Below are positions 1 to 4,592 of a stretch of 5,264 bases of DNA, piece after piece; positions within the stretch are counted from its first letter, which is position 1, and each line of letters opens with the position of its first letter. The stretch lies in contig CAKVNP010000187.1 in assembly GCA_934777095.1 (NCBI GenBank), positions 1-5,264 of the forward strand, given 5' to 3'. Source of the DNA: an uncultured Clostridium sp. Its GTDB lineage: Bacteria > Bacillota > Clostridia > Clostridiales > Clostridiaceae. Both the position numbers and the translations under genes were made by a program. Below the pieces are notes generated by a model. It ran no database searches, was not told the DNA's origin, and saw only the letters and a list, made by a program, of their open reading frames with translations.

Positions 1-256
1 GATACCCCTTATCTATAGCAATACCTATTAATGCTGATATTATACTTTTAGTAACAGATGCTACAGTAGGCGTGTCATTTTCTCCATAACCATTAAAATA
101 CTTTTCATAAATCATATAACCATTCTTAACCACTGCTACGCCCTTAATATTGCTATACTCTTCTTTAATCATAGTTTCTATTTTATCTATTTGCGTATTA
201 TTTTTTTGCTTATTTAAACTTCTCCATTGTTCTGTTGGCCAATATTCCCTCTCCAT
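1..256 (-). CDS. Serine hydrolase of the beta-lactamase / penicillin-binding-protein fold (class C-like), 3' end beyond the window
   Basis: Eighty-five codons are visible from an ATG at 256 and the frame stays open to the left edge, so the gene is cut by the window. Residues 38-60 (IKGVAVVKNGYMIYEKYFNG) match the first two beta strands of the serine beta-lactamase-like fold. Residues 64-70 (TVASVTK) carry the S-x-x-K motif, with S67 as nucleophile and K70 as general base, followed by the helix SIISALIGIAIDKGY. Family members act on beta-lactams, peptidoglycan peptides or small esters; the visible part cannot tell which. No signal peptide is seen, so it may be cytoplasmic, unlike classical secreted beta-lactamases. 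The gene starts 16 bases after the MerR regulator stop, and the regulator's TAA overlaps an AAGGGGG ribosome binding site about 11 bases before the ATG. It is therefore probably cotranscribed with the regulator and its regulatory target. The later Y-x-N and K-T-G type motifs are outside the window. Confidence 0.85.
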   Translation of the reverse strand, partial: MEREYWPTEQWRSLNKQKNNTQIDKIETMIKEEYSNIKGVAVVKNGYMIYEKYFNGYGENDTPTVASVTKSIISALIGIAIDKGY

Positions 257-272
257 CTAGCTTCTTTCCCCC

Positions 273-1097
273 TTATTTCTTTTTTACAGGAAAATATACT
301 TCCGTAACATATTCATCAATATTAGTATCCTTATAAGGATCTGTCAGGTAAACATCATAAGGTGGTGCAGTTATTTCGTAACCATTCTTTTCAGTCCACT
401 CCTGTATCTTTGCATATGCAGAAGTAAGCTGATCATATGAACCCTTGATAGTAGATTTTACGCAAAGTCCACCGCCAAAATCTCTTGTCCCTTTAACTGC
501 TTCTTTTACAGGTATACCAAGTTCTGTATCATTACCAGTTGGATCATATTCTATACCATGATAAACAGCTAATGGAGCCCCTATCATAGTTAATTTATCC
601 TTTGCAATCCTCTCAAATAGCTCACCATAGTATTTGCCATATCCTTCTGCATATTCTGCTTCACCAAACATTCTTCTGATATAAAGAAGATTAACCTTTT
701 CAGTTTCCACAAGTTCTAAGCCAATATTGTCTAAATAACTCATAATATCTTTTCCTCCCTTTAAATTTAAAATATCTCCATTTAATTGATTTAAAGTATT
801 ATTTATTGAACTTAGCTTATTTTTAAGCTGAAGCTTTTTTAGATTTAAAGCTTTATACAGTTCCTCTTCCTGCTGCCCTTCATCATACTCTGTAAGCTGC
901 TTGATTTCATCTAAGGAAAATCCGTAGGTTTTCAACCTATTAATAAAAAGCATCTTTTTCATTTGCTCAATGGAATAATATCTATACCCATTTTCAGTAT
1001 TTATTTCTACAGGCCTAATTAAGCCTATTTCATCATAGTATCTCAGTGTTTTGGTAGACACACCGCAAATCTTCGAAAATTCACCTATGGCTAACAA
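273..1097 (-). CDS. MerR-family transcriptional regulator with C-terminal GyrI-like effector-binding domain
   Basis: This 274-residue protein is a BmrR/TipA-style ligand-sensing activator. Residues 3-22 (AIGEFSKICGVSTKTLRYYD) form the MerR helix-turn-helix. Residues 23-42 include the wing (GLIRPV, NGYRYYS), and 45-72 the second helix pair (GFSLDEIKQL). Residues 75-113 form the long dimerisation coiled coil, rich in Leu, Lys and Gln. Residues 128-274 match the GyrI-like / AraC-type effector-binding domain, ending in the strand VTEVYFPV; E266 there may be the buried acid that contacts cationic ligands in BmrR-type sensors (inference). There is no metal-binding cysteine cluster, so a small organic ligand is more likely than a metal. 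The start is a TTG at 1097, chosen because AAGGAGAGG lies 5 bases upstream and the HTH begins at once. A 19-bp-spacer promoter with a dyad lies just upstream, implying autoregulation. The serine hydrolase gene follows 16 bases after the stop. Confidence 0.95.
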   Translation of the reverse strand: MLAIGEFSKICGVSTKTLRYYDEIGLIRPVEINTENGYRYYSIEQMKKMLFINRLKTYGFSLDEIKQLTEYDEGQQEEELYKALNLKKLQLKNKLSSINNTLNQLNGDILNLKGGKDIMSYLDNIGLELVETEKVNLLYIRRMFGEAEYAEGYGKYYGELFERIAKDKLTMIGAPLAVYHGIEYDPTGNDTELGIPVKEAVKGTRDFGGGLCVKSTIKGSYDQLTSAYAKIQEWTEKNGYEITAPPYDVYLTDPYKDTNIDEYVTEVYFPVKKK

Positions 1098-1102
1098 ATA
1101 AT

Positions 1103-1111
1103 CCTCTCCTT
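1103..1111 (-). promoter_or_regulatory. Ribosome binding site supporting the TTG start of the MerR regulator
   Basis: Read on the minus strand this is AAGGAGAGG, ending 5 bases before the TTG at 1097-1095. It is a near-perfect complement to the 16S anti-Shine-Dalgarno. It decides the start: no ATG lies in frame before the helix-turn-helix, whose first residues follow directly after the TTG. Confidence 0.8.
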
Positions 1112-1138
1112 ATCCTCATTCTCCTCTTCTTTACCCTA

Positions 1139-1169
1139 AATATACACCTTCCCCTAAGGTCAAAGTCAA
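1139..1169 (-). promoter_or_regulatory. MerR-type promoter with 19-bp spacer and centred operator dyad
   Basis: On the minus strand, -35 TTGACT lies at 1169-1164 and -10 TATATT at 1144-1139. They are separated by exactly 19 bases (1163-1145) instead of the usual 17. A long spacer is the hallmark of MerR-controlled promoters, where the bound activator untwists the DNA to align the two elements. Within the spacer is the perfect dyad ACCTT-N5-AAGGT (1146-1150 and 1156-1160), centred within about one base of the spacer midpoint, where a MerR dimer binds. The -10 is about 40 bases before the TTG start of the MerR gene. I infer that the regulator binds its own promoter and activates the regulator-hydrolase operon when ligand is present. 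Confidence 0.82.
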
Positions 1170-1230
1170 CAGGGAAATTCTTTATCTATCTCTTTGATAA
1201 AAGAAAAAAATGCTTCTATACAATATAAAA

Positions 1231-1258
1231 GCTGTATCAAAACAATTTTTGATACAGC
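1231..1258 (-). terminator. Intrinsic terminator after the M23 peptidase gene
   Basis: A perfect 12-bp stem (GCTGTATCAAAA at 1231-1242 against TTTTGATACAGC at 1247-1258) has a 4-base loop. In the minus-strand direction it is followed by TTTTATATT, a modest U tract. It lies 55 bases beyond the peptidase stop codon and about 60 bases before the MerR promoter, so it separates the two transcription units. On the plus strand the downstream run (CTCTTTATAC) is weaker, so it is mainly a minus-strand terminator. Confidence 0.8.
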
Positions 1259-1313
1259 CTCTTTATACTCTGGTACTTACATTTGGATATAAAACATCAT
1301 ATAGCTAAACCTT

Positions 1314-2108
1314 TTACTTAAACACTATCGGCAATCCTTCAGATAATGTAGGATAAAGCATTGTATTAGGATTATTTCGTTGATGCTGAATATGGAGATG
1401 TGGCTCAGAGGTTGTCCCTGAATTACCAACCTTTCCTATATACTCACCTTCGCTTACATGATCACCAATAGATACAGCTATGCTATCCTTTTTTAAGTGT
1501 GCCATTATCAGGTATGTTCCTGTATTATCTATTTTTATAAAAAGATAATTACCCAGTAAGCTTTTAAACTCTTCTTTATTTGGCAATATATCTTCCTCTG
1601 AATTCTCCAGGCCAATTATTTCCCCTGATATAGGAGCAATTACGTCAGCATCATAAATACCATAACTCTCTAAATCATCACTGCCAGTATCATAAGGTTC
1701 TGATAAAATATCAAAAGCATAACACTCTGATGGCCATACTGCGTGTACCTTATATTCTTTCCCTCCCATCAAGATAGGGTTCTTTACTGGCATACTCACT
1801 ACTATCTCATCTGAAGCATCTGCCTTAGTTGGATATGTTATATTAGACATCCCTAATAAAATTGTTGCTGGATAAGCTAATACTATAGATACTATCGCAA
1901 ATATTATATTTATCTTTACCTTCTTCTTTTGAAACAATCTTATTATGATAATAACTATTTGGACTATGCCTGCTATTAGTGCTATTGGTGCTACGATGAA
2001 TATATTAATATTCCATGCATAAACTCCCGCCATTCCACCAATTAAATATATACAAAGCAAGCTAAGAAGCTCTATACCACACAATATGAATAAAATTATC
2101 TTTTTCAT
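1314..2108 (-). CDS. Membrane-anchored M23-family (LytM-like) metallopeptidase
   Basis: The 264-residue protein begins with about three hydrophobic helices (roughly residues 4-26, 35-58 and 67-88, with a basic KKKVK loop at 61-65), which anchor it in the membrane. A linker (90-115) and an M23 domain (about 118-250) follow. The domain shows D133 (YAFDI), the beta strand DVIAPISGEIIGL, H204 (LIMAH), GDHVSEGEYIGKVGNSG, and the H-x-H motif HLH at 237-239. By analogy with LytM, D133 and H239 bind zinc, while H204 and H237 are catalytic. The usual H-x-x-x-D first motif is not present; H122 lies 11 residues before D133 and is the likely first zinc ligand, as in M23 members with a QRYALD-type motif (inference from memory of that subgroup). 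The family cleaves peptidoglycan cross-bridges or glycyl peptides. The start is ATG with AGAGG 7 bases upstream. A terminator follows the gene. No convincing promoter is seen just upstream. Confidence 0.92.
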   Translation of the reverse strand: MKKIILFILCGIELLSLLCIYLIGGMAGVYAWNINIFIVAPIALIAGIVQIVIIIIRLFQKKKVKINIIFAIVSIVLAYPATILLGMSNITYPTKADASDEIVVSMPVKNPILMGGKEYKVHAVWPSECYAFDILSEPYDTGSDDLESYGIYDADVIAPISGEIIGLENSEEDILPNKEEFKSLLGNYLFIKIDNTGTYLIMAHLKKDSIAVSIGDHVSEGEYIGKVGNSGTTSEPHLHIQHQRNNPNTMLYPTLSEGLPIVFK

Positions 2109-2179
2109 CTCATAACCTCTTTAAATAATACTATTTCAATTCACTTAACTAATTTTTTTATTAAAACGAATTCCGTAAG

Positions 2180-2281
2180 CTAAATATGGTTTACTAAATA
2201 CATTTCTTTGTCCATCATATATCCATGTTTTTTATAAAATGAAACTGCCCTCTTATTTTCTTTAAATGCCCAATTAATTTT
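2180..2281 (-). pseudogene. C-terminal remnant of a GNAT acetyltransferase
   Basis: Minus-strand translation from 2281 to the TAG at 2182-2180 gives about 33 residues including NWAFKENKRAVSFYKKHGY and ending MYLVNHI. This is the typical GNAT motif B: an Asn-Lys-Arg-Ala run, then the helix with the acetyl-CoA-stacking Tyr of SFYKKHG. Directly upstream in the same frame is a TAA (2284-2282). The rest of the enzyme is missing, because the amidohydrolase stop lies only 15 bases further on. It has no start codon or ribosome binding site of its own. It is best read as a gene end left by a deletion, or by insertion of the preceding genes. The sequence differs from the intact GNAT at 3167-3628 (AFYKRIGF), so it is not a recent copy of that gene. 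Confidence 0.7.
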
Positions 2282-2298
2282 TTATCTGATTACACCTA

Positions 2299-3120
2299 CT
2301 ATCCCAAATTAAGTAATTTCTTTATATTTTCGCTTGTAATCATTTCTATCTCTTCTTTAGATAAATGTATTCTATTTAACCTTAACATAACTTTTTCTAC
2401 ATTGTTTTTACCAAATGGTGTATCACTACCAAGTAGTAATCTATCTATCCCAATTTTATATACTGCTTTTCTTAAAATATCAATTGAATATAACTGAGGG
2501 GCAGATAAATCAAAAAATACATTTCTATTATTCAGTCTCTCCGCCATATAATCTAAGCCAATCATATGCGCAACAATAAAAGTGGTATCTTTAAATCGAT
2601 TCGCTATAAGAACGAATTTTTCCACTTCTTTTTCTGATAATAAATGAATAAATACAGGCAATTTATGTTCAGCTGCCCATTTAAATATTTTAAGACAATT
2701 ATTAGAATCTATCTGAAAACCTGTCCAACATTGATGCATTTTAATGATTTTAAAGCCATTTTTATAATAAAACTCTTCCATTTTATCAATACAATTTTCT
2801 TCTGATGGATTTATCCAATAGGCATTTACCACTTTATTAGGTAAGGCTTTTGCAATATTATATACATATTCATTTTGCTCATCTATATACTTTGATAGAT
2901 TATTAATTTGTACTACTTTACAAATTATTTTATTAAAAAAGTAACCTAATTTCTCACTTTTAAATACTTTGGATAACATAGGGTAATTATAATTTTTTTT
3001 GCTATTTGGCTCACCCCCACATAAAATGACCATATCAATTTTCTGTTTTTCCAAAGATTCTTCAATACTTCTAATGCCATTATAAGAACCACAAGCATGT
3101 GCATGTCCATCTATAATCAT
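2299..3120 (-). CDS. Metal-dependent amidohydrolase of the COG2159 / amidohydrolase-2 type
   Basis: This 273-residue protein has the ordered metal-site motifs of the amidohydrolase TIM barrel: D4-G-H6-A-H8 on strand 1, KIIKMH (K127, H129) near strand 4, FIHL (H159) on strand 5, VAHM (H185) on strand 6, and GSDTPF (D233) on strand 8. Strand 7 reads VFFDLSA. The C-terminal helix EIEMITSENIKKLLNL matches the family's closing motif, in which the last segment often reads like NAxRLL. The family covers hydrolases and non-oxidative decarboxylases; the substrate cannot be read from the sequence. No signal peptide is seen, so it is cytoplasmic. The ATG is preceded by AAGGGG with 7 bases spacing. It lies 46 bases after the GNAT gene stop, with no terminator between, so it is probably the last gene of the phosphatase-GNAT-amidohydrolase unit. 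TatD-type DNases share the fold but fit the motifs less well. Confidence 0.88.
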   Translation of the reverse strand: MIIDGHAHACGSYNGIRSIEESLEKQKIDMVILCGGEPNSKKNYNYPMLSKVFKSEKLGYFFNKIICKVVQINNLSKYIDEQNEYVYNIAKALPNKVVNAYWINPSEENCIDKMEEFYYKNGFKIIKMHQCWTGFQIDSNNCLKIFKWAAEHKLPVFIHLLSEKEVEKFVLIANRFKDTTFIVAHMIGLDYMAERLNNRNVFFDLSAPQLYSIDILRKAVYKIGIDRLLLGSDTPFGKNNVEKVMLRLNRIHLSKEEIEMITSENIKKLLNLG

Positions 3121-3166
3121 TATTACACCCCTTCTTTAATCTTTCTCCCTTAGTATAATTATTTTT

Positions 3167-3628
3167 TTATTTATCTATAGCTATGACATACACCTGACAT
3201 GGATTCCATTTATCCCATAATGTTGGCAGACATTCAAACTCTTTAAAACCAATTCTTTTATAAAATGCATTAGTTGTATCATACTCTTTATAACATCCTT
3301 CTTTTACAGTCTTAACTTGCATAAATAAATACCCATTATCTTTAGCATAGTCATAACAAATTTGGAATAATTCTTTTCCAATATTATCTCTCTGAAATTC
3401 TTTTAAAACTCCCATCACATATATTTCAACGGTATAAGAGCTTGTCTCTTTTAATACAATAAACCCTCTGTTTATTCCATTTTCAATATCAGCCCAAAAA
3501 GGCATTTCTTTACTACATTTTATATAATCTTCTGTACTCTCAGGTATACCAAACCATTCTGGTAAGTTAAATAATATTTGTCGTGTTATTTCTTCTTTTT
3601 CCTTTTTATCTTCAATTTTAAATATCAT
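3167..3628 (-). CDS. GNAT-family N-acetyltransferase
   Basis: This 153-residue single-domain enzyme transfers an acetyl group from acetyl-CoA to an amine. The opening LPEWFGIPES (21-31) is typical of a common Firmicute GNAT subfamily. Strand beta 4 (VEIYVMGVL, 67-75) leads into the acetyl-CoA pyrophosphate loop Q79-R80-D81-N82-I83-G84-K85, a variant of Q/R-x-x-G-x-G/A, and then helix alpha 3 (ELFQICYDYAKDNGY). Motif B is TNAFYKRIGFKEFE (119-132), with Y123 placed to act near CoA. The C-terminal strand WNPCQVYVIAI closes the fold. The substrate is unknown; the family includes drug-, protein- and metabolite-modifying enzymes. The ATG overlaps the end of the phosphatase gene by 11 bases and has GAGGGG 5 bases upstream, which argues for translational coupling. 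No truncation or missing motif is seen. Confidence 0.93.
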   Translation of the reverse strand: MIFKIEDKKEKEEITRQILFNLPEWFGIPESTEDYIKCSKEMPFWADIENGINRGFIVLKETSSYTVEIYVMGVLKEFQRDNIGKELFQICYDYAKDNGYLFMQVKTVKEGCYKEYDTTNAFYKRIGFKEFECLPTLWDKWNPCQVYVIAIDK

Positions 3629-4205
3629 ACTTACCCCTCTTCAGTATATTAATCTTCTCAATATTAATGCATCTATCTTCCTCAAAAGTGAATTTAACTA
3701 TCCAAGGCATTAACATTCTTATTTCATTAAATTCTTTATATCCATAGGAAGAATCATAATAATTTATAATCGTACTTAATGCAGTACCATGTGTTCCTAT
3801 AACTATATTTTTTCCTTTATATCTACTCAATATCTCTTTTAATGCTTTGATATTTCTCTGCTGTACTTCTTTTAAACACTCTCCATTTGATAATTTATAA
3901 TTAAAATCTTCCCACTGATTTTTAGTAAACTGATTGAAATCATCAATCCAACAGTTATCAACTTTTCTTTCTCTAAAATCATGAACTAATTCAATATTTA
4001 AATTAACTCTATCTGCAAATGGTTTTACCGTATCTATTGCTCTTTTATATGGACTTGATAATACAGCTTCTATTCCTTTAGCTTCAAGATAATCTGCAAC
4101 ATTTAATGCATCTTTTTCTCCTTTAGTTGTTAATGGTCTATTTAAATCATCATGTACTGCATAATCAGATTCTGCATGTCTAATAAAATATACTATTGTT
4201 TTCAT
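3618..4205 (-). CDS. Histidine phosphatase family protein (phosphoglycerate-mutase-like, branch 1)
   Basis: With the ATG at 4205 the protein has 195 residues. The phosphohistidine motif is FIRHAES (R9, H10), where H10 is the nucleophile. SSPYKRAIDT follows (S50, R55 as phosphate binder), then DFRERKVDN with E79 in the general-acid region, and IGTHGTAL with H139 as the second catalytic His. All four catalytic-pocket elements are present, so the enzyme should be active. Family members act on sugar phosphates, nucleotides, cobalamin-pathway intermediates or phosphoproteins; the substrate here is not evident. An in-frame GTG at 4211 would add two residues, but it lies inside the Shine-Dalgarno (AGAGG, 5 bases before the ATG) and has no good site of its own, so I prefer the ATG. 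The stop overlaps the start of the following GNAT gene by 11 bases. No convincing promoter is visible close upstream. Confidence 0.92.
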   Translation of the reverse strand: MKTIVYFIRHAESDYAVHDDLNRPLTTKGEKDALNVADYLEAKGIEAVLSSPYKRAIDTVKPFADRVNLNIELVHDFRERKVDNCWIDDFNQFTKNQWEDFNYKLSNGECLKEVQQRNIKALKEILSRYKGKNIVIGTHGTALSTIINYYDSSYGYKEFNEIRMLMPWIVKFTFEEDRCINIEKINILKRGKYDI

Positions 4206-4207
4206 AC

Positions 4208-4215
4208 CCACCTCT
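4208..4215 (-). promoter_or_regulatory. Ribosome binding site that places the phosphatase start at the ATG
   Basis: The minus strand reads AGAGGTGG here. AGAGG (4215-4211) lies 5 bases before the ATG at 4205-4203. The alternative GTG start (4211-4209) falls within this site and would leave no spacing, so the ATG is the better start. Confidence 0.7.
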
Positions 4216-4223
4216 ATTTATCT

Positions 4224-4295
4224 CTATGATAATTGTATAAAAAATTCAAATTCTTCTTCTATATCTTTTAAATTTGCTTCTTTCAAATATAACTT
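4224..4295 (-). pseudogene. N-terminal remnant of a probable GNAT-like gene with a lost start codon
   Basis: The minus-strand frame from 4295 reads AAG TTA TAT TTG AAA GAA and gives (K)LYLKEANLKDIEEEFEFF, then IQLS and a TAG at 4226-4224. A good AGGAG site (4306-4302) lies exactly 6 bases before the AAG, the normal place for an ATG, so a single T-to-A change probably removed the start. The acidic, amphipathic opening LYLKEANLKDIEEEFEF resembles from memory the first residues of a GNAT group (COG3981-like, starting xLYLKEANxxD), but this is not certain. Everything after about 23 codons is missing, and the phosphatase ribosome binding site follows at once. An overlapping open frame at 4246-4440 on the same strand is in a different frame and looks spurious. 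Confidence 0.5.
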
Positions 4296-4324
4296 TTAAT
4301 TCTCCTATGACACACCCAATTATA

Positions 4325-4355
4325 GTATAATAATACCATATATGTATTATTATAC
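4325..4355. repeat. Perfect 12-bp inverted repeat, candidate operator
   Basis: GTATAATAATAC (4325-4336) and GTATTATTATAC (4344-4355) are perfect reverse complements with a 7-base spacer CATATAT. Neither side is followed by a U tract, so it is not an intrinsic terminator. It sits between two divergent gene starts, both now broken: the GNAT-like remnant on the minus strand and the plus-strand remnant at 4407. A TATAAT (minus strand, 4324-4319) abuts it, as expected for a regulator binding site over a promoter. The AT-rich sequence lowers the significance, and the binding protein is unknown. Confidence 0.5.
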
Positions 4356-4406
4356 AAGGAAGCTGTTGATATAAGGATAAAACAATATAAGAAAAGAGGT
4401 AATATA

Positions 4407-4487
4407 ATGGTCCATGTAGTTTATTGTGATGATAAAGCAAAACATAAGCATAGAAGAAGTATCGGTAATACTTTCCAGTATTGCTGA
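4407..4487 (+). pseudogene. 5' remnant of a plus-strand gene, possibly an ASCH-domain protein
   Basis: An ATG at 4407 is preceded by AAGAGG (4394-4399) with a 7-base spacing, a strong ribosome binding site on the plus strand. Translation begins MVHVVYCDDKAK and continues for 26 codons to a TGA at 4485-4487. From memory, a clostridial ASCH-domain protein family opens with M-x-H-I/V-V-Y-C-D and goes on to an RGAAGRK motif; that continuation is absent here. The final codons (about from AGA AGA AGT) already belong to the left arm of the palindrome at 4453-4496, so the gene appears cut after roughly 15 codons and joined to foreign sequence. A genuine short peptide is the alternative. It is the only start with a good ribosome binding site found on the plus strand. 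Confidence 0.45.
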
Positions 4488-4496
4488 TACTTCTTC
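4453..4496 (+). repeat. 20-bp quasi-palindromic hairpin
   Basis: The left arm (4453-4472) begins GAAGAAGTATC and ends AATACT. The loop is TTCC (4473-4476), and the right arm (4477-4496) begins AGTATT and ends GATACTTCTTC. The 20 positions pair fully in plus-strand RNA, with two G-U wobbles (arm positions 12 and 14); the same two pairs would be A-C mismatches in minus-strand RNA. No U tract follows on either side, so it is not a normal terminator. The right arm continues into a decayed copy of the Rpn gene, so the left arm looks like an inverted copy of the end of that fragment. Confidence 0.75.
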
Positions 4497-4590
4497 ACCA
4501 CCACTTATCTTTCATAAAATACCATTCAATTTTATTATCTTTGATCATTTATGTCCTTTTGCTACACTAAGCATTACTTTATTTATCAAA
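4477..4590 (-). pseudogene. Decayed second copy of part of the Rpn-type nuclease gene
   Basis: Bases 4493-4526 align with 4862-4896 inside the intact Rpn gene at about 29 of 35 positions with one gap (shared blocks CTTATCT, ATAAAATA and CCATT). Weaker similarity appears to extend to about 4590. Translated on the minus strand, pieces read MIKDNKI (intact copy MVKDHEI) and, in another frame, IL*KISGGEEV (intact ILSQISGDEEI). This shows small deletions and an in-frame stop. The fragment starts immediately after the stop of the intact gene, so it looks like the remains of a tandem paralogue with most of the coding sequence gone. It ends within the quasi-palindrome at 4453-4496. An open frame on the plus strand at 4426-4611 is antisense to this remnant and probably not a gene. 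Confidence 0.6.
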
Positions 4591-4592
4591 TA

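Noticed and set aside
1194..1222. Plus-strand promoter-like pair TTGATA, 17 bases, TATACA
   Set aside because: The spacing is right, but the -10 is weak, the DNA is A-rich, and transcription would run straight into the terminator hairpin and antisense to the peptidase gene; chance match is likely.
2109..2160. TATTAT as a -10 element for the M23 gene
   Set aside because: It lies too close to the ribosome binding site to leave room for a leader, and the matching -35 (TTAGTT) is poor.
3141..3157. TATACT and AAGGGAG on the minus strand before the amidohydrolase, as a separate promoter and ribosome binding site
   Set aside because: No -35 element at suitable spacing, and the AAGGGAG is followed by no start codon; the closer AAGGGG fits the ATG at 3120.
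4209..4211. GTG start for the histidine phosphatase, two codons upstream of the ATG
   Set aside because: The GTG is inside the Shine-Dalgarno sequence that serves the ATG at 4205 and has no properly spaced site of its own.
4246..4440. 64-residue minus-strand open frame
   Set aside because: It is rich in Tyr and Ile with no recognisable motif, spans the palindrome and the plus-strand remnant, has no clear ribosome binding site, and its C-terminal part is out of frame with the more protein-like remnant at 4224-4295.
4453..4496. The quasi-palindrome as an intrinsic terminator for the Rpn gene
   Set aside because: No U tract follows in either direction, and pairing is better in the plus-strand RNA than in the Rpn transcript.
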